Assembly: GCA_015039465.1 (NCBI GenBank)
Contig: MU130369.1
Span: forward strand, 102,417 to 115,716
Length of the DNA: 13,300 nucleotides
Direction of reading: 5' to 3'
Origin: Phlegmacium glaucopus
Taxonomy: Eukaryota > Basidiomycota > Agaricomycetes > Agaricales > Cortinariaceae
The notes below the pieces were generated by a model. The model was not told the origin of the DNA. It saw only the letters and a list, made by a program, of their open reading frames with translations, and ran no database searches. The position numbers and the translations under genes are program-made. Shown here in pieces: positions 9,001-13,300 of this stretch (positions within the stretch are counted from its first letter, which is position 1; each line of letters starts with the position of its first letter).

Positions 9001-9423
9001 GAGACCGAAGGGGAGACTTGGAATTCATGGGCGGTCTGATCGACGATGATGATTAAGTGATTATGGATGTGATGGGCAATTGAACTCACATTAACGCCGG
9101 TGTCTGGAACGCTTACAGGAGTAAAATCATTGAGTGCCAGAGCGGAAACCGAAGCAGAGACTGAGAGGTCATGGGCAGTCTGATGGATGACGACAATTAA
9201 ATAATTGGGGATACAATGGGCGAAGTTTAATGCTCACGGTAGCGCCAGCAACTCGTGTAACTTGTGCGCTTGGAGCCGCAGCCTTAGCGGGAACGGATGG
9301 CATGGGGTCCGTGGTGCTTGTTATGATTGTCGACGTCGAAGTTGACGGTTCAGGGCTTGCATCGTTGATGGTCAGAGATGTTGGTTTCTTGTACTTGATA
9401 AATTTCTTAAAAATTCGCTTCAT
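6072..9423 (-). CDS. NLR-like STAND NTPase: NB-ARC with C-terminal TPR array
   Basis: Probable signal-sensing P-loop NTPase of the fungal NLR-like class. These are thought to act in self/non-self recognition or symbiont response by nucleotide-dependent oligomerisation; that role is inferred from the family. Exons: 9423-9238, 9179-9090, 9035-8892, 8843-8778, 8724-8483, 8433-6072, giving 1029 residues. Introns of 58, 54, 48, 53 and 49 nt start GTGAGC, GTGAGT, GTGAGT, GTAAGT and GTAAGT and all end AG. The start MKRIFKKFIKYKK is basic. Residues 1-140 are Ser/Thr/Pro-rich with no recognised effector domain. ANAQNTLITGGTFNNV (152-165) is a motif style seen ahead of NB-ARC in mushroom NLR-like proteins. 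Walker A is GLGGIGKTQ (223-231), Walker B LIVFDNADD (295-303), ILITSRN about 322-328, CIPLA about 380-384, and HPLVHYW about 548-554, probably winged helix. From 621 to the end come ten 42-residue kinesin-light-chain-like TPRs, the first and last partial. The last stops at KKRIGRD, mid-repeat. No frame break was found. Confidence 0.88.
6075..7301 (-). repeat. 126-bp tandem array coding 42-residue TPRs
   Basis: Eight full 126-bp units lie in strict register (boundaries about 6183, 6309, 6435, 6561, 6687, 6813, 6939, 7065 and 7191), flanked by a partial unit at each end. The encoded consensus has NSMANLASTY, then DQGRWNEAEQLQVQVM, then KKLLGAEHPDTL. Copies differ mainly at the two or three positions before QGRW and in the QVQVMDM segment, while the GRWNEAEQL and GAEHPDTL cores hardly change. 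This fits ongoing unit duplication or gene conversion. Confidence 0.9.
8892..9237 (-). repeat. Tandem exon+intron duplication in the NLR-like gene
   Basis: Intron 9237-9180 plus exon 9179-9090 resemble intron 9089-9036 plus exon 9035-8892. Both introns begin GTGAG, share GCCCAT, ATCC and TTAAT words in the same order and end ATCAG. Both exons start with AC(T/C)GCCCATGA and code TAHDLSVSASVSALAL versus TAHEFQVSPSVSAWAV. Both introns are phase 0, so duplicating the unit keeps the frame. Confidence 0.75.
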
Positions 9424-9719
9424 ATTGTTCAATAATGAGTTGTGTGAGCGGTGGATGTGGGTGATGAGAAAGATACGCTCTATTACATAAGCAAGGATAA
9501 ACAATTCAACACCAGAAACCGAAGATGTTGGTATTATGAATACAGACGATGGGATCTAAGTAATCCGTCACCAATTGGACCATCCTCACCTGTGCTTCCT
9601 CACTGTATTGCGGTGATATCATGATCACTAGTCAGAGTGCCTTGGCCATCATTAGTAACATTGAAAAGGTATTCATCATAATATCATTCGACGTGAACTA
9701 AAACTTCTTGTTACACATT
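9424..9719. other. Spacer between the NF-X1-type pseudogene and the NLR-like gene
   Basis: About 296 bp separate the pseudogene's TAA from the NLR-like ATG. It should hold the promoter and 5' leader of the NLR-like gene and the old 3' UTR of the NF-X1 gene. No clear TATA box is seen close to the start codon. The frame of the first exon stays open upstream to 9504, but the ATG at 9423 begins the lysine-rich N-terminus I prefer. Confidence 0.5.
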
Positions 9720-12700
9720 TTACACATCATCTTCCCAATTCTCAGGAACTGGTTCACTAAGTAACTGGGCAGGAGACACTGTTCGAGAAGAAACACCACT
9801 CGGTCCAGCACCAGCTCCAAGTAAACCCGAACCCTGAGATCCACCTAGTACTTCTAATGAAGATGTAGTAGTGCTAGTAGGTTTTGGCGCAAGCAAAGAG
9901 TTGGTGGTAGCCGCCAATGTCGATGTCGATGTCGATGATGTTCCCGAGGCGACTACAGACGTCCAGCCTCGCTTTGTAGGTGTAGTGGATCCTTGAGTTG
10001 GTTTGGTAGAGAGAGTGGAGGTTGCTGCTGTTGAGCGCCAAGATGTGGTAGATGGAGTAGTAGCTTTGAGAGCTCTAAAGTCCGCAAGCTTGCCAAGACC
10101 TGGAGCAGGAGCTATAAATGTTGAAAGAAGTGGAGTTGGAATACGAGTATCGATATGACGAATGTCTTGTACGCTGGATCATCGTCCAACGGATCAGCAC
10201 AAAATGTACGTAAGGTAGAAAGGAAAATGGTACCTTCGATGAGGTTCTTGATCTATCATCTGAGTATCCATCCTATACACGCTTGCAAGCTACAAGAGAA
10301 CATCGAAAAAAGTCAGATTTTCCCCACAAAACGAAATGAAGGATTGGCGCCTACATCATGAACAAACTTTCTCCTATCTGGAGGCATGTGAGGTAAAACA
10401 TTTGTCCGCTTCTCCGATGTAATGAAACTATAAAAACCGCATATCTTTAGCATATATGGCAATTTTTTTTAGCAGAAAGACTCACTCGGCAAAAGTCCTC
10501 TCAACAAGACTCAAAAACTTCGGATTCACTCTCGCAAACCCAGACAACTCATCAGTATACGTCACCGCCATCGCCGCAGAGGACGAGTCCCTACCCTCCA
10601 AACTAATCCCTAAAGCATCAGCCAATCGTGCATTCCGTTTGGCAATCTGACAATCGTTTGAACATTTCGGAGCAGCACGAGTATGGCTGGAGGAACGTTG
10701 AGAAACAGTTTGGCCGCATAAAACGGATTGACGGATCCGACTGCAAGGACAAGATAGTGTGATGAGCGATTCACAGGGTTCTGTTTCAGGACAACTGGAG
10801 GGAGCGTGACAGGTACGAGTACAAGGATGATGATCAGGTAAGCTATTATGTCGTACCAGTTGAGCCGTTGATTTTCTTTTTATTGGAAAGTGAACATACC
10901 AATATTTACGAGCTTTCCCGCAAAGAGGTGCAGTTTCCACATTCATCACTGTGACATAACCTTTCGCAGTGATGGAACCTACATGCCATCAACCTAAGAG
11001 TCTAGTCAGGATACAGATAACGAACAAGTAAAAACACAAACTTACTTTCCACAAACCGTCCCACAGGAATACCTTTTCCGTTTCAAGAGAACAACGAACG
11101 TTCGGTACCGACTTCTTTCCGCAAGCACATAACTTGGTGGCCAAGAAAGGACAAGGAGGACAAGAAACAGCGTCTCCGTGACACATATGAGGAGTAGCCG
11201 GATGACCACATGGAGGAGCTGGGCGAAGGCAAGGGTAAAAACATTGCATCACAGTACCACAAGGAATCGGAGGATCATAAACCGTAAGACTACAACTACA
11301 AACGAGCTTTTTTTAAAAAACCAGGTCAGCGGTTTGAAAGAAACTGTCAGAAAACTAAGAAGACCAACCTCCTCAAAGGAACTCCTCATACATGGCCGAC
11401 AGGTACCTTTATCATCCCTTTCTTCGCACTTATGATTCCCACAAGGTAACATTTTACCGCATACTAGATCGCATTCATGCAATCCTCCGTATTCTTCGCC
11501 TATTATAGGTTCATCCTCAGCAACACGTCTACGACCCTTCTTGCCAGCATTAGCTAAAGACGCTAGAGGACAACACATACGTCTGCACTGATGTAGAGCA
11601 GCGCACGGCCTATCACATAAAATTTCGTTCTCTTCCGCGTTGAAGTGGGATGATTTATATGCCTCATAACAGGCCAAACTTTTCGTTGTAGAGCCGCACC
11701 TGCACGGGCGAATGATTTGGACTGAACATGGCGGACAGGGGCCAACGTGGCATTTGGCCTTGCATGAATGAGAACAAGTAGGGTTAGGTTTCGAACGGAC
11801 AGAATCGCATGTTGGGATGGGGGATGTACAGTTGGCGCGGGATGAGAATGCATAGATAGATTGATCGACAGCGGAAGTTGGTGCAATGGTGCTCTTCCCA
11901 CATGGCCAATGGGTGATTTTGGAGGGAGAGCGAGGGCAGATGGCAGGTGTGGGTGATGGTGGATGGCACAGCTTTTCACATTTATGAACTCCACAATCGA
12001 AAAGACTATATTACAAAAATTCGGTTAGTTACGCTTGGAATAAAGGAAGATAAGCACTCTACCTTTCACAGAGTTGATCGCAGCTGAATCGACTCATCCA
12101 TGGAGGTTGGCCTTCAACGAAACACTGTTCTTCCTTCCCCTCCCCACATCCTATTTCCTTCTCCTCTTTTCCACACCGACAGCGAGCGAGGTCTTTTACT
12201 GAGCATCTATTACATTGTGGCACACCCTCTCGCAAGTATGTTTCAACAGCCAAGTGTTCTTTTGCAAATATTGCCACAAGAGAGATCACGTCCGGCATTA
12301 GCGTCGATTCCACAACGGAAAGCCAGCACTTTTTTCAAGGGGCAGTAACATTCGGGACGTGTGGTGATTTGACACGGAGGACAAGGTCCCGGATGACACT
12401 GGAGGGGACATGGATGACCGCATCCGCTCTCACGCGGACGAGAGCACGAGCTTCCACATGAATGAGGGGTAGCAAGTCGGAGTGGTTTCGGTTCGGAAGT
12501 TGAATGACAAAAACACCTAAACCTAGGTATCAGAATATATTCAAGAATAATTGGGTTTAAAAGCACTATACCAATATCCAGTAGGAACAACTTCTCGCTT
12601 TGCTTGACAACCAGGACAACACCAGTCACCCTTTTTATCAGGCTCTCCTCAAGCTCTCCAAGCTTCTGCGACATCTTTCACGCTTTTATCTGCCCATGAA

Positions 12701-13085
12701 CGAATACACTTGACATGGAAGGATATCCAACAATATGGCAATGGCCCTGTTGTGAGTTATGGATGAGAGGAATCGAAGGCGAGCACGACCAAATGGCTTG
12801 GTCAGGACGGATGGAGGAGAAACAGATCGGACAATCGTGATAGGGCGGTGAAGTCAGTCCACGGATTAAAGTGGATGTCAAGTCATCTCCTGCATGGTTA
12901 GAAGAAGAGATAACTGTGCCTTTGCGTCTGTTGAATGATGAAGTTTTTGTTGAAGTGGTTAGGTAAGTCCTAGTCTTGTTCAATTCGATGACTGTTGCAG
13001 GGTGGGTTCCTTCGGTGTTAAAGGAGCCAGAATTCCGATCGGCTTTACGATTCTAGGATCACATGTACTAAACACGTGAGCTCAT
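9720..13085 (-). pseudogene. NF-X1-type zinc-finger / R3H protein (FAP1/shuttle craft family), disrupted
   Basis: Intact relatives are nuclear or RNA-linked regulators with a RING-like finger, NF-X1 zinc fingers and an R3H domain. Exons rebuilt: 13085-12572, 12516-12063, 12005-11369, 11306-11046, 10993-10900, 10842-10486, 10427-10355, 10289-10234, 10173-9720. Introns are 52-65 nt with GT..AG ends; most have a branch-like motif. Visible pieces in order: DCPICF and IWSCS, then FHVKCIRSWA and DWCCPGCQ (RING-like); GCGHPCPLQCHPGPCPPC and later NF-X1 fingers; R3H region RRKFVHD, LASVYRMDTQM, IDTRIPTP; and C-terminus VPENWEDDV. Damage: in-frame TAG, TGA, TAG at 13070, 13061 and 13055 if the ATG at 13085 is the start; a frameshift between IWSCS and FHVKC (12745-12790); TGA at 12651 where an Arg is expected; two frameshifts near 12245 and 12213; one extra T near 11068; a frameshift near 10925. 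ITHWPCGK and PTCDSVRS each lack an expected Cys. Exon lengths show the frame errors lie inside exons, not at junctions. From 10842 to 9720 the frame is clean. Repeated assembly indels are the alternative, though the neighbouring 2.3-kb NLR-like exon has none. Confidence 0.8.
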
Positions 13086-13300
13086 TTCGTCGTTCGAGCG
13101 TGTCGTTGATCAACGATAATGTATTTCAATTTTCTCAAGACTGTTGATTGCCAAAATGCCCTCGGTGGGGAGTCGCTGGTAGTGGTTTTTATATACTGTA
13201 GACTATTTTAATTCTGCTATATTCATCACTATGCAAATGAAACGGTGACGCTGACAAGATTAGATTAGATTTACCATACCACGTGATGTTCAAAATGTGT
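13086..13300 (-). promoter_or_regulatory. Probable promoter of the NF-X1-type gene
   Basis: On the minus strand TATATAAA lies at 13195-13188, about 105-110 bp before the proposed ATG, a plausible TATA box. A CACGTG (E-box type) palindrome lies at 13280-13285, and another at 13073-13078 just inside the proposed reading frame. The TATA match is good; a working role is inferred. Confidence 0.4.

Noticed and set aside
12745..12790. An intron explaining the frame change in the RING-like region, ending at CAACAG
   Set aside because: The only possible donors (GTCGTG, GTGCTC) are poor, and splicing would remove the conserved Trp-Ser-Cys segment. A small indel is simpler.

Overview
The window looks like nuclear DNA of a basidiomycete fungus, probably an Agaricomycete. 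All three real genes are on the minus strand and are cut by 48-65 nt introns with GT..AG ends, usually with a CTAAC/CTGAC-like branch site close to the 3' end. The NB-ARC/42-residue-TPR protein is of a type abundant in mushroom-forming fungi. This placement rests on gene structure and family style, not on a database match.

Layout. (1) 1-1265, minus: a partial low-complexity gene. Its 3' part runs into an ~82-bp tandem repeat in which every unit is a complete microexon plus intron, all in one phase. (2) 1415-2000: a tRNA-like, SINE-style sequence with Pol III A and B boxes and a T-run, followed by an 11-bp minisatellite with strong hairpin potential. (3) 2586-3228: about 3.8 copies of a 168-bp satellite. 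(4) 3229-6071: gene-poor DNA with a degraded Myb/SANT-like domain fragment near 4220-4417, an inverted repeat and small simple repeats. (5) 6072-9423, minus: a complete-looking six-exon NLR-like (STAND) gene, NB-ARC plus about ten 42-residue TPRs, 1029 residues as I splice it. Its N-terminal part holds a tandem exon+intron duplication. (6) 9720-13085, minus: an NF-X1-type zinc-finger/R3H gene (FAP1/shuttle craft family), rebuilt as nine exons. Its splice sites fit one ancestral frame, but the coding sequence carries several frameshifts, in-frame stops and lost zinc-binding cysteines, so it is called a pseudogene. The end of the window holds its likely TATA promoter.

How the parts relate. The NLR gene starts 296 bp downstream of the NF-X1 stop codon on the same strand; nothing shows co-regulation. 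The connecting theme is repeat-driven change: tandem duplication of exon+intron units in two separate genes, a homogeneous TPR array in the receptor, and arrays of 11-bp and 168-bp repeats. The most unusual item is the microexon/intron array at the left edge, where a minisatellite carries its own splice sites and keeps an open, phase-matched frame despite a 6-nt length change.
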